Shown: one piece after another, positions 18,675-27,892 of the stretch | Numbering within the stretch: the stretch's first letter is position 1 | How the letters are laid out: every line of letters begins with the position of its first letter | Source: Beduini massiliensis | GTDB lineage: Bacteria > Bacillota_I > Bacilli_A > Erysipelotrichales > Coprobacillaceae | Direction of reading: 5' to 3' | DNA: 64,000 bases | Assembly: GCF_000829905.1 (NCBI RefSeq) | Contig: NZ_CDPP01000003.1 | Coordinates: 248,001-312,000 of the forward strand | Translations under genes and position numbers: made by a program | The notes under the pieces: model-generated | What the model was told of the DNA's origin: nothing | Seen by the model: the letters and a program-made list of their open reading frames with translations, nothing else | Databases searched by the model: none

Positions 18675-21600
18675 ATGGCAAAAAATTATGTGTCAATGGA
18701 TGGTAACCAAGCTGCAGCTCATGTTGCGTATGCGTTTTCAGAAGTAGCAGCTATCTATCCAATTACACCTTCTTCACCTATGGCAGAACATGCAGAAGCA
18801 TGGTCAGCACAAGGGAAGAAAAATATTTTTGGATCACAAGTGAACGTTATTGAAATGCAATCAGAAGCAGGGGCAGCCGGAGCTGTTCACGGTGCTTTGC
18901 AAGGAGGCGCTTTAGCGACAACTTTCACTGCATCTCAAGGGTTATTGCTGATGATTCCAAACTTATATAAAGTCACTGGGGAATTATTACCAGGTGTATT
19001 CCATGTAGCGGCAAGAGCATTAGCAACACGTGCGTTAAATATCTTCGGAGATCACCAAGATATCTATGCTTGCCGTCAAGTTGGGATGCCAATGATTTGT
19101 TCACATTCCGTACAGGAAGTTATGGACTTAGGTGGAATTGCTCACTTAACAGCAATCAAAGCCTCTGTACCTGTAATGCACTTCTTTGATGGATTCAGAA
19201 CTTCTCATGAAATTCAAAAAATTGAAGTATTGGATTATGAAGTATTTGAAAACTTATTGGATAAAGAAGCTTTAGCTAAATTCAGAGAAAACGCTTTGAA
19301 TCCACACACCAACCCAATTCAACGTGGTGGGGCAGAAAACGATGATATTTATTTCCAAGGCAGAGAAGCTCAAAACGAACATTTTGAAGCGGTAACTGAA
19401 ATCGTCGTTGATTACATGAATAAAATTTCAGAAGTAACTGGCAGACATTATGCACCATTTACTTATTACGGAGATCCAGAAGCAACAAAAGTTATTATTG
19501 CAATGGGTTCTGTTACGGAAACAATTATTGATACAGTAGATGAAATGATGAAACGCGGTGAAAAAGTCGGGTTAGTAAAAGTTCATTTATATCGTCCATT
19601 CTCAGCTAAATATCTATTAAATGTTTTACCTAAGACAGTGAAAAAAGTGGCTGTATTAGACAGAACAAAAGAAATGGGTGCAACAGGAGAACCATTATAC
19701 TTAGATGTTGTTTCTGTATTAAAAGATACAGATATCGAAGTGATTGGCGGACGTTATGGTATGGGATCTAAAGATACGAACCCTAAACATATCAACGCTG
19801 TTTACAGACATTTAGACAGTGAAAATCCATTCAACGGATTTACAATCGGTATCAAAGATGACATTACTCATTTATCATTAGATACAGATCCGAATTTTGA
19901 AGTAGAATCAGACTATACAGCTTGTTTATTCTATGGTTTAGGATCAGATGGTACTGTTTCAGCAAATAAGAACTCAATCAAGATCATCGGAGATAATACA
20001 GATCTTTATTCTCAAGCTTATTTTGCTTATGACAGTAAAAAAGCCGGTGGAGCTACTCGTTCTCATTTAAGATTCGGGCATTCTCCAATTCGTGCGACTT
20101 ATTATATTGATAACGCAGATTTCGTTTCTTGTTCAGTAGATAACTATGTATTGAAATATGATATGCTGAAATCTTTACGTAAAGGCGGAACATTCTTATT
20201 AAATACTGAATTCTCTAAAGAAGAAGTTGTTGATTATCTGCCAAATAAGATCAAAAAACAATTAGCTGAAAAGAACGCTAAATTCTATATCATCAATGCT
20301 AATAAGATTGCTCATGAAATCGGTATGGGTCGTAGAACAAATACGATTTTGCAATCAGCATTCTTTGCATTGAATCCACAAATTTTACCAATTGAAAAAT
20401 CAATTGATTTAATGAAAGCAGCAGCTAAAAAATCTTACAGCAAAAAAGGTGAAGAAATCGTTAAATTAAATTACATCGCAATCGATCAAGGAAAAGATGC
20501 TATTGAAGAAGTTGCGATTGATCCATCTTGGGCGGATTTAACGGTCAATACGACACGTACACGTACAGGTGATGATCATTTCGATGATTTCGTTACTGTT
20601 ATCAATGAATTAGACGGTTACGATCTTCCTGTATCTAGCTTCATGGATAAATTAGACGGATCTATGAAATCAGGTATGGCATTAAAAGAAAAACGTGCGA
20701 TTGCAACAGAAGTGCCTACATGGATCAAAGAAAACTGTATCCAATGTAACAACTGTGTGATGGTATGTCCACATGCAACGATTCGTGCATTCTTAGTAGA
20801 TGATGAAGAAATGGCAAATGCTCCGGAAGATATTTCTAACGATGTATTAAAACCAATCGGAAGAGGTGTTGATGGATTAGTTTACCGTGTTCAAGTATCA
20901 CCAGACAGCTGTGTTGGCTGTGGTTTATGTGTGACTGAATGTCCAGGTAAAGGTGGTAAAAAAGCTTTGGAAATGGTAAGTGTTAAAGAAGAATTAAAAC
21001 ATGCGCCATTAGCAGATTATATGTACAATAAAGTATCATATAAAGCAGATAAATATCCTACAACAACGGTTAAAGGTGTTGGTTTCATGAAACCATACTT
21101 CGAAGTATCTGGTGCCTGCGGTGGATGTGGGGAAACGCCATATTACCGTTTAGCTTCTCAGTTATTTGGTTCAGATATGCTGATTGCCAATGCAACCGGA
21201 TGTAGTTCAATCTATGCAGGATCTACGCCTTCTACACCAATGGTAATCGATGATAATGGGCAAGGTCCGGCTTGGGCAAACTCATTATTCGAAGATAATG
21301 CTGAATTTGGATTTGGTATGAAATTAGCTGCCAACTACAAAACAAAACATATCTTAGAAGTCATCGAAGCAACAAAAGATGAAGTTGAACCTGAATTAAA
21401 AGAAGTCTTCAATAAATATATTGAAGTTAAAGGAAATAGAGCAGAAGAAAAAGCGTTATATGACAACATGATCGCTTTGATCGAAGCATCAAAATGTGAA
21501 GAAGTAAAAGATATCTTAGACTATAAAGGTGATATCGTTACAAAATCACAATGGATCGTCGGTGGAGACGGATGGGCTTATGACATCGGATACGGTGGAG

Positions 21601-22187
21601 TTGACCATGTATTAGCTAATGATCAAAACGTTAACATCTTAGTATTAGATACAGAAGTATACTCTAATACCGGTGGACAGTCTTCTAAATCTTCTCAAGC
21701 TGGTTCTATCGCGAAGTTTACAGCTGGCGGTAAAGCAGTAGCTAAAAAAGATTTAGCACAAATCGCTATGGCATACGGACATGTTTATGTTGCTCAAGTC
21801 GCAATGGGAGCAAACCCAATGCAGACAATCAAAGCATTCAAAGAAGCAGAAGCTTATGATGGACCATCATTGATTATCGCTTACTCTCCATGTGCTGAAC
21901 ATGGTATCAAAGGCGGATTGGCTAACCATCAGCAACAAGAAAAACGTGCTGTTGAATGTGGTTACTTCAACTTATTGAGATATGATCCAAGATTAGAAGA
22001 TGAAGGAAAGAACCCATTACAAATCGATTCTAAAGAACCTGATTTCACTGGATTCCAAGACTTCTTGTTATCTGAAAACAGATTCTCTCAATTAATGAAA
22101 GTAAATCCTGACCATGCAAAACAATTAATGGAAAAATGTGAAGCTGACGCTAAAAAACGTCGTGCACGTTTAGACAGAATGATGTAA
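18675..22187 (+). CDS. nifJ: Pyruvate:ferredoxin (flavodoxin) oxidoreductase
   Basis: Single-chain PFOR, 1170 aa. It oxidatively decarboxylates pyruvate to acetyl-CoA and CO2 and reduces ferredoxin. The N-terminal domain has YPITPSSPM near 31, which binds pyruvate/TPP. Domains II-III run from about 250 to 640. Two [4Fe-4S] motifs are CIQCNNCVMVCPH (about 687-699) and CVGCGLCVTECPG (about 745-757). The proximal-cluster cysteines are in GACGGCGE near 813. The TPP domain has GDGWAYDIGYGG near 964 and YSNTGGQSSKSS. Length matches the family. Codon use is strongly biased to A/T-ending favourites, as in highly expressed genes. It marks an anaerobic fermentative metabolism. Confidence 0.98.
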   Translation: MAKNYVSMDGNQAAAHVAYAFSEVAAIYPITPSSPMAEHAEAWSAQGKKNIFGSQVNVIEMQSEAGAAGAVHGALQGGALATTFTASQGLLLMIPNLYKVTGELLPGVFHVAARALATRALNIFGDHQDIYACRQVGMPMICSHSVQEVMDLGGIAHLTAIKASVPVMHFFDGFRTSHEIQKIEVLDYEVFENLLDKEALAKFRENALNPHTNPIQRGGAENDDIYFQGREAQNEHFEAVTEIVVDYMNKISEVTGRHYAPFTYYGDPEATKVIIAMGSVTETIIDTVDEMMKRGEKVGLVKVHLYRPFSAKYLLNVLPKTVKKVAVLDRTKEMGATGEPLYLDVVSVLKDTDIEVIGGRYGMGSKDTNPKHINAVYRHLDSENPFNGFTIGIKDDITHLSLDTDPNFEVESDYTACLFYGLGSDGTVSANKNSIKIIGDNTDLYSQAYFAYDSKKAGGATRSHLRFGHSPIRATYYIDNADFVSCSVDNYVLKYDMLKSLRKGGTFLLNTEFSKEEVVDYLPNKIKKQLAEKNAKFYIINANKIAHEIGMGRRTNTILQSAFFALNPQILPIEKSIDLMKAAAKKSYSKKGEEIVKLNYIAIDQGKDAIEEVAIDPSWADLTVNTTRTRTGDDHFDDFVTVINELDGYDLPVSSFMDKLDGSMKSGMALKEKRAIATEVPTWIKENCIQCNNCVMVCPHATIRAFLVDDEEMANAPEDISNDVLKPIGRGVDGLVYRVQVSPDSCVGCGLCVTECPGKGGKKALEMVSVKEELKHAPLADYMYNKVSYKADKYPTTTVKGVGFMKPYFEVSGACGGCGETPYYRLASQLFGSDMLIANATGCSSIYAGSTPSTPMVIDDNGQGPAWANSLFEDNAEFGFGMKLAANYKTKHILEVIEATKDEVEPELKEVFNKYIEVKGNRAEEKALYDNMIALIEASKCEEVKDILDYKGDIVTKSQWIVGGDGWAYDIGYGGVDHVLANDQNVNILVLDTEVYSNTGGQSSKSSQAGSIAKFTAGGKAVAKKDLAQIAMAYGHVYVAQVAMGANPMQTIKAFKEAEAYDGPSLIIAYSPCAEHGIKGGLANHQQQEKRAVECGYFNLLRYDPRLEDEGKNPLQIDSKEPDFTGFQDFLLSENRFSQLMKVNPDHAKQLMEKCEADAKKRRARLDRMM

Positions 22188-22189
22188 TC

Positions 22190-22213
22190 AAGAGACCGAA
22201 AGGTCTCTTTTTT
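22190..22213 (+). terminator. Terminator after nifJ
   Basis: AAGAGACC-GAAA-GGTCTCTTTTTT, a perfect stem with a GNRA-type loop and T6. Confidence 0.92.
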
Positions 22214-22314
22214 GTTGACTGGATAATTGAACGAAAATCAAAAACCGCAGAAATTATCATGAATGAGAAAAGTCTTTTTGTTAAACTTAGAGAGAAGTAA
22301 AGGAGAGATAAAAG

Positions 22315-23442
22315 ATGAATGAAAGTAAAATGACTGTTGTCGCTAGAACCCTTCATTTGAGTGGAACGTCCTATGAAGTAGGGTATCAGCTAGGAAATAA
22401 AATTAAGGAGAACCTATTGCTGAAAAAAAGATATATCTTAAAAGACAAAACGATTGATCTAAAACAGATTGAAGAAGAAAATGAGCTGTTTAACCATTGG
22501 TGTCCGGGATTATGTGAGGAAATAAGAGGTTTTGCCGATGCTTTGCAAGTTGAATTGGGAAACCTTTATTTTTATGATATGAGCTATTTGGTTCCACGCT
22601 GCAGTCAGATCGCATTGACGTCTAAGGTCACAGCAGATCATATGCCAGTGCTTGTAAGAAATTATGAATATGCATATGAACAGGAAGATTTCTCATTGGT
22701 AAAGACAGCAATCAACAAAAAATACAGACATATGGGTACCTCTATGCTGGAATTTGGCAGAGATGAAGGCATTAATGAATGGGGGTTAGCAGTAACGATG
22801 ACGTCTTGTGGACTGCCAATCGTTAAACTGCAAAACATGAAAGAACCTAAGATTAAAGGATTACAGTATTGGATTGTTATCAGAGCGTTGCTGGAAAATT
22901 GTAAAGATGTCAATGAAGCATTGGATTATATAAAAGACATGCCTATCGCATTTAATATGAATATGTTATTATTGGATAAAGCTGAAAATATGGCACTGGT
23001 TTTGACTATGGACGGAAAATTTGCTGTAAAGAGAGTTGAGGCTAAGGATCAGGAGTCCCTTCTATTTACAACGAATCATGTAGTACTTCCTCAATTCAAA
23101 CATTTAGAACCACAAGCGTTTCGCCATAGTATAGGACGTTATCAATATATTGAAAAAGAGCTTAAAGATAAGAAGAATATCACGAGGGAGCAATTAAAAA
23201 CAATGCTGTTAGAAAAATATCCGAATGGACTTTGCTTTCATAATTATCGGGAAAGCTTTGGAACAACGAAAAGTATTCTTCTTTCACCTTTTGAGAAAAC
23301 ACTCGAAATATGCTGGGGCGGACGCTTGGAAAACCAGTGGCTCAAGTATGATCTTCATTCGGCTGAAGCCGATGAGGAATTTGAAATAGATTTAAGTATC
23401 GATCAAATCGAAGCCGGGATATTTGACTGGCAGTCGTTTTAA
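22315..23442 (+). CDS. C45/choloylglycine-type Ntn amide hydrolase or acyltransferase
   Basis: 375-aa protein of the linear-amide Ntn hydrolase group (peptidase C45/acyl-CoA:6-APA acyltransferase and bile-salt-hydrolase-like). The presumed autocatalytic nucleophile is Cys96 in LVPRCSQIAL, with the characteristic LVRNYEY about 20 residues later. Unlike choloylglycine hydrolases that start at Cys, it keeps a long N-terminal segment, which suggests autoprocessing. There is no signal peptide. AAAGGAGAGATAAAAG precedes the ATG. An AraC regulator starts 11 bases after the stop, so the two probably share an operon. The substrate is unknown; bile-salt or N-acyl-amide hydrolysis are possibilities. Confidence 0.8.
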   Translation: MNESKMTVVARTLHLSGTSYEVGYQLGNKIKENLLLKKRYILKDKTIDLKQIEEENELFNHWCPGLCEEIRGFADALQVELGNLYFYDMSYLVPRCSQIALTSKVTADHMPVLVRNYEYAYEQEDFSLVKTAINKKYRHMGTSMLEFGRDEGINEWGLAVTMTSCGLPIVKLQNMKEPKIKGLQYWIVIRALLENCKDVNEALDYIKDMPIAFNMNMLLLDKAENMALVLTMDGKFAVKRVEAKDQESLLFTTNHVVLPQFKHLEPQAFRHSIGRYQYIEKELKDKKNITREQLKTMLLEKYPNGLCFHNYRESFGTTKSILLSPFEKTLEICWGGRLENQWLKYDLHSAEADEEFEIDLSIDQIEAGIFDWQSF

Positions 23443-23453
23443 AAGGAGTCGTT

Positions 23454-24329
23454 ATGGATTATAAACATGCTTTAGAACAAGCGGTGATTTATATTGAAAA
23501 TCATTTACAAGAAGATATAAAAGTAGAAGAAGTCTCTCGTTTTGCCGGATACTCCTATTACCATCTTAATCGTCAGTTTATCGCTGTTTTAGGAGAAAGT
23601 GTTGGAGGCTACATCAAAAAAAGGCGTTTAGCCAATGCTGCGCAAAAACTCCTTTATACGAATGATTCAGTTATTTCGATTGCATTGGAAAACAGTTTTG
23701 AATCACCGGAAGCTTTCAGTCGTGCTTTTAAATCGAGATATAAAGTGAGTCCACTACAATATCGCAAGCAACGTATTCAAACATATATATCATCAAAAAA
23801 ACGTTTAGATGAAGAATCTTTGGAGCATTTGCTTCATCATGTCACTGTACATCCTAAAATTATTGAACTTCCAGAGATCAAAGTAGCAGGAATTCGTCAA
23901 GAAATACAACCTCATCATCAAGATTTGAAAAGATTATGGGAACATTTCTTTTTGTTGTTGGAGAATATGCCTAATAAAATGGTGTCTGGTCGTAAATTTG
24001 GCATTTATGAATCCATTGAAGAAAATCTTCATTTTAAAATTAATGAGGATATGCTAATGAACGAATGTTTTGCAATAGAAGTCACTTCTTTTGATGGGCT
24101 TGATGATCATTATGTCACGAAAATCATTCCTAAAGGGCGTTATGTTGTTTTTACACATCGTGGCAGTTTGGCGACACTGTCACAAACTATTGATTATATA
24201 TGGGGAACTTGGATGCTTTCTACAAAAGAAGAATTGGATAATCGTGAACCTTTTGAATTATATGGTGAGAAGTTTTTGGGTTATGACCATCCTGATTCAG
24301 AAGTCGATATTTATATTGCGATACGTTAA
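23454..24329 (+). CDS. AraC-family regulator with GyrI-like effector domain
   Basis: 291-aa transcription regulator. The N-terminal AraC domain (residues 5-105) has two helix-turn-helices (VEEVSRFAGYSYYHLNRQF and ISIALENSFESPEAFSRAFK). The C-terminal part (about 130-290) is a GyrI-like/Bac_rhamnolipid small-molecule-binding domain ending in DIYIAIR. This Rob/BmrR-like layout usually senses amphipathic or drug-like ligands. GGAGTCGTT precedes the ATG. It follows the C45 hydrolase gene directly, suggesting ligand-linked control of that gene. Confidence 0.9.
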   Translation: MDYKHALEQAVIYIENHLQEDIKVEEVSRFAGYSYYHLNRQFIAVLGESVGGYIKKRRLANAAQKLLYTNDSVISIALENSFESPEAFSRAFKSRYKVSPLQYRKQRIQTYISSKKRLDEESLEHLLHHVTVHPKIIELPEIKVAGIRQEIQPHHQDLKRLWEHFFLLLENMPNKMVSGRKFGIYESIEENLHFKINEDMLMNECFAIEVTSFDGLDDHYVTKIIPKGRYVVFTHRGSLATLSQTIDYIWGTWMLSTKEELDNREPFELYGEKFLGYDHPDSEVDIYIAIR

Positions 24330-24330
24330 T

Positions 24331-24360
24331 AAGACCTGTTTAGTAAAAACAGGTCTTTTG
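24331..24360 (+). terminator. Terminator after the AraC gene
   Basis: AAGACCTGTTT / AAACAGGTCTTTT hairpin between the AraC gene and the converging feoB. Confidence 0.82.
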
Positions 24361-24414
24361 TATATCGAATATTTAATTATTTCTATCAGGAGTGAACCAA
24401 AAGAAACAGTTCTT

Positions 24415-26457
24415 TTAAGGAATAAGATGAAACAGACGTGCTATTGTTGCGATCATAAAGCAGATGACAAAGCCAAAAGCAGTAGGCAGCAGAAAAGAAC
24501 AAAGGGTCCATTTTAAACTTTGGGTTTCTTTTTTTATTGTCAGACATGTGGTTGAACAAGGCCAATGGAGCAAGCAAAATACGATTGTGCATAAAGCCGT
24601 TACCCAAGTCCATCCATTATTCAACAACAATGTATATAACTGGGGATTGCTCAGTTCAATCAGACTGCTGGTTGACATATAGGTCATAATGATAATCGGT
24701 ACCACGATCTCATTGGCTGGGAAACCGAGGATAAAGGCAAATAAGATGACGCCATCCAATCCGATTAAATGGCCTAGCGGATCTAAAAAATGAGCGCAGT
24801 GCATCAATACACTTAATCCGTTTACTTGAATATTTGCCAACAGCCAAATAATAAGTCCGGCAGGAGCCGCTACAGCAACGGCACGGGCCAAAACAAAAAG
24901 GGTACGGTCTAATAATGAACGGACAATGACTTTGCCGATTTGTGGTTTACGATAAGGCGGTAATTCAAGAATAAAAGAAGAAGGAACTCCTTTTAATAAA
25001 GTTGAAGATAGAAGGCGGGAAGATACAAACGTTAAAAGGACTCCAAGTAAGATGACTCCTGTCAGTAAAAGAGCGGCATAAATTGTTCCCATAATCCCAC
25101 CTTGACTGCCAATAAAAAACATCGAAATCAACGCAATCAGCGTTGGAAAACGACCATTGCAGGGAATAAAGTTATTAGTGATAATAGCAATCAGCTGCTC
25201 ACGCGGAGAATCGATGATACGACATCCTGTTACCCCGGCAGCGTTGCAGCCTAACCCCATACACATTGTCAGCGCCTGCTTCCCGCAGGTTTTGGCTTTT
25301 TTAAAGTAATGATCTAAATTAAAGGCGATTCTAGGCAGATAGCCGAGATCTTCTAATAAAGTAAACATCGGAAAAAAGATTGCCATCGGCGGCAGCATGA
25401 CCGCCACTACCCAAGCGAGTACACGGTACATTCCGTGAACTAACATATCCGTTAAAAAAGCCGGAACATGTATACTGTTCATAAATAATGCAAGTTGGTC
25501 TTCTAATGCAAACAGGGTGGTAGATAAAAACTGAGAAGGATAATTCGCTAAAGAAATGGTAATCCAAAAGATAATGCAAAGAAGGATCAGCATGATTGGA
25601 ATTCCTGTTACTCGATTGGTCAGCCATTTATCGATCTTTCGCTCTTTATGTGGTTCTTGAGAATGCGTCACCACTTGTTTGGCAATATCTTCTGCTTGTT
25701 TGACGATGGTATGAATAATCTGATCCTCTAAAGATTCTGTTTCCAATGAAGCACGTATTTCCCTTTGTTTTTCAAAGATAGCATCGCTGTTGCCAAACGT
25801 ACGGATGTATGCATGAAGACGTTCATTAGAGGGACTGTCCAGTAATCGCAAAGCTAACCAGCGAGCTGATGGCTGCGTATCGCATGGCAAGAGGGACTGT
25901 AAACTCTGAATGTGCTGTTCAATGCTTTCCTCATAATGGATGGCTAAAGGGGAAAACGCATAATGATCGATCGTTTCTATGGTGCTTAAAAGATGATCGA
26001 TTGTTCGGGGATCACGAGCGGCTGCTCCCACAACCGGTACCCCTAAGAGTTGTTCTAATTTCAGTAAGTTAATCTTGATTTTTTTCTTTTTTGCTTCATC
26101 CATTAAATTGACACAAACAATCACATGATCTGTAATCTCAATCGTCTGCAATACCAAATTCAAGTTTCTTTCTAAACAGGTGGCATCACATACAACAATC
26201 GTGGCTTTGTTGTTTTCGTAGCAGATAAAGTCACGGGCAATTTCTTCTTCAGCAGAATGAGCAAAAAGGGAGTAGGTTCCAGGTAAATCCACTAATGTAT
26301 AGGATTGATCATGGATCGAAAAACTCCCTTCGGCTTTAGCGACGGTCTTGCCAGTCCAGTTGCCGGTATGCTGATTTAATCCGGTTAAAGCATTAAAAAT
26401 TGTGCTTTTGCCTACATTGGGATTCCCGGCTAAAGCAAGTATCGGTATTTCTTTCAA
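24415..26457 (-). CDS. feoB: Ferrous iron transporter FeoB
   Basis: Fe2+ importer, about 680 aa. The cytoplasmic G domain has G1 GNPNVGKST, G3 DLPGTYS and G4 NLMDE; a helical domain follows to about 270. The membrane part has two Gate repeats, the first with GLGCNAAGVTGCRIIDSPRE. TTG 26457 is preferred because GAGG lies 9 bases upstream and homologues start at this point; ATG 26472 lacks a site. Either start lies inside feoA (65- or 80-base out-of-frame overlap), implying translational coupling. It is the main iron route expected in an anaerobe. Confidence 0.95.
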   Translation of the reverse strand: MKEIPILALAGNPNVGKSTIFNALTGLNQHTGNWTGKTVAKAEGSFSIHDQSYTLVDLPGTYSLFAHSAEEEIARDFICYENNKATIVVCDATCLERNLNLVLQTIEITDHVIVCVNLMDEAKKKKIKINLLKLEQLLGVPVVGAAARDPRTIDHLLSTIETIDHYAFSPLAIHYEESIEQHIQSLQSLLPCDTQPSARWLALRLLDSPSNERLHAYIRTFGNSDAIFEKQREIRASLETESLEDQIIHTIVKQAEDIAKQVVTHSQEPHKERKIDKWLTNRVTGIPIMLILLCIIFWITISLANYPSQFLSTTLFALEDQLALFMNSIHVPAFLTDMLVHGMYRVLAWVVAVMLPPMAIFFPMFTLLEDLGYLPRIAFNLDHYFKKAKTCGKQALTMCMGLGCNAAGVTGCRIIDSPREQLIAIITNNFIPCNGRFPTLIALISMFFIGSQGGIMGTIYAALLLTGVILLGVLLTFVSSRLLSSTLLKGVPSSFILELPPYRKPQIGKVIVRSLLDRTLFVLARAVAVAAPAGLIIWLLANIQVNGLSVLMHCAHFLDPLGHLIGLDGVILFAFILGFPANEIVVPIIIMTYMSTSSLIELSNPQLYTLLLNNGWTWVTALCTIVFCLLHWPCSTTCLTIKKETQSLKWTLCSFLLPTAFGFVICFMIATIARLFHLIP

Positions 26458-26689
26458 ATCTATCGACCTCATTTATTATAATTTTTTGAGCATCCTCATT
26501 ACGCAATGCGATAACAGCACCACGGATATCATAAGCGATAGGATCGCCCGCAGGACTTTTCAAAATACATTCTATTTTAGTGCCGATGATTAGGCCGATG
26601 TCTTGTAAACGTCGGCGCATGCTTCCATTTGTATTAATATTTTTTACATAACCAATCTGTCCTTCTTCTAACGTATTCATTTTTATCAT
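26393..26689 (-). CDS. feoA: FeoA, SH3-like iron-transport accessory protein, with extended C-terminus
   Basis: Small cytoplasmic protein needed for FeoB activity. The SH3-like FeoA domain occupies residues 1-75 (MRRRLQDIGLIIGT, SPAGDPIAYDIRGAVIALR). The frame continues about 23 residues beyond the usual end (about 75 aa) into feoB, giving a Cys-, Arg- and His-bearing tail read from the sequence that encodes FeoB's G1 loop. AAGGAGTC precedes the ATG. It is the first gene of a feoAB operon. Confidence 0.92.
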   Translation of the reverse strand: MIKMNTLEEGQIGYVKNINTNGSMRRRLQDIGLIIGTKIECILKSPAGDPIAYDIRGAVIALRNEDAQKIIINEVDRFERNTDTCFSRESQCRQKHNF

Positions 26690-26744
26690 ATTTTATGACT
26701 CCTTCTTCTCTTTGCCATTCTATTCTATGACCTATAGGATAAAA

Positions 26745-26759
26745 TGGTTAGCCAATCCG
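26745..26759 (-). promoter_or_regulatory. Possible DtxR/IdeR-type iron box upstream of feoA
   Basis: TGGTTAGCCAATCCG matches 11 of 15 positions of the core AGGTTAGSCTAACCT of DtxR-family boxes. It lies about 55 bases upstream of the feoA start, where an iron-dependent repressor would act. The match is partial and the promoter hexamers are not clear. Confidence 0.3.
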
Positions 26760-26840
26760 CCTATAGTGTTTGTAAATGGGGGGGAATTATAGTATCATTA
26801 TGACCATGGGCAGCAAAGTGAAATCTTTATAAGCTGTATT

Positions 26841-26867
26841 TTGTTTTAAAGGGAAATGTAGTATAAT
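26841..26867 (+). promoter_or_regulatory. Promoter of the glycosyltransferase operon
   Basis: TTGTTT-N15-TATAAT, with ATAGGTGAT and the ATG following. The -10 is perfect and the spacing is short. Confidence 0.5.
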
Positions 26868-26883
26868 ACAGATAGGTGATAAA

Positions 26884-27888
26884 ATGAAAATTAAGTTATA
26901 CTTTGAAAATGAAAATGCCATTGCCAAATCAGGAATCGGAAGAGCAATGAAGCATCAGGAAGAAGCATTACGTTTAAATAATATCGAATATACAAAAGAC
27001 AGCTCAACGAAAGATTATGATATCCTTCATATCAATACCGTTTGGTATAACAGTTGGCGACAGGCGAGAAAAGCAAAGCGTTTAAAAAAGAAAATTGTGT
27101 TTCATGCGCATTCAACAGAAGAAGATTTTAAAAATTCATTCATGTTCAGCAATCTTCTTGCTCCACTTTATAAAAAATGGCTGATTCATATGTATAACTT
27201 TGGTGATGTTATCGTCACTCCGACCCCTTATTCAAAAAGGGTGCTGGAAAGTTATCATATTCATAGAGAGATTTATCCAATTTCCAATGGAATTAATTTA
27301 AACAATTTTAAAAAGGATGCAGCAAAGGAAAAAGTATTCAGAGAATATTTTAAGCTTGCTCCTGAGCAGAAAGTCATTATCAGTGTCGGGTGGTTTTTTG
27401 AAAGAAAGGGCTTTGATACTTTTTGTGAAGTAGCAGAGCAATTACCGGAATATACGTTTATATGGTTTGGGGATAAACTGATGTCGGCACCTACCAACAA
27501 TATTCGAAAACTGATGATGAATCCGCCTAAAAATGTGATTCTTCCGGGATATATCAGCGGTGATGTGATTAAAGGCGCATATTCAAATGCAGATGTGTTC
27601 TTTTTTCCAAGCCGAGAAGAGACAGAAGGAATCGTTGTGTTGGAAGCTTTAGCGAGTGAGACGAATGTACTTGTTCGTGATATTCCTGTTTTTGATGGCT
27701 GGTTAGTTGATCAAGAAAATTGTTATATGGGGCGTAGTAATGAACAATTCATCACATTGATTAAACAGATCATTAATAAAGAAGTACCGGAATTGAAAGA
27801 AGCAGGATATGAAGTGGCACGTAAAAGAAGCTTACAGTATATTGGGGAAGATTTGAGAAAGGTATACGAGAGTGTACTGAAGAGGTAA
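26884..27888 (+). CDS. GT4-family glycosyltransferase
   Basis: 334-aa GT-B-fold glycosyltransferase, probably cytoplasmic and membrane-associated. The C-terminal nucleotide-sugar domain shows SVGWFFERKGFD near 167 and the E-x7-E motif EETEGIVVLE near 244. The N-terminal acceptor domain begins MKIKLYFENENAIAKSGIGR. Together with the flippase-like protein and the second glycosyltransferase downstream, it resembles clusters making diglucosyl-diacylglycerol, the anchor of lipoteichoic acid. The sugar and acceptor are inferred. Confidence 0.85.
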   Translation: MKIKLYFENENAIAKSGIGRAMKHQEEALRLNNIEYTKDSSTKDYDILHINTVWYNSWRQARKAKRLKKKIVFHAHSTEEDFKNSFMFSNLLAPLYKKWLIHMYNFGDVIVTPTPYSKRVLESYHIHREIYPISNGINLNNFKKDAAKEKVFREYFKLAPEQKVIISVGWFFERKGFDTFCEVAEQLPEYTFIWFGDKLMSAPTNNIRKLMMNPPKNVILPGYISGDVIKGAYSNADVFFFPSREETEGIVVLEALASETNVLVRDIPVFDGWLVDQENCYMGRSNEQFITLIKQIINKEVPELKEAGYEVARKRSLQYIGEDLRKVYESVLKR

Positions 27889-27892
27889 CCTT

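Noticed and set aside
25331-25627. 98-aa second frame inside feoB
   Set aside because: Same-strand alternative frame of a conserved transporter; no start signal.
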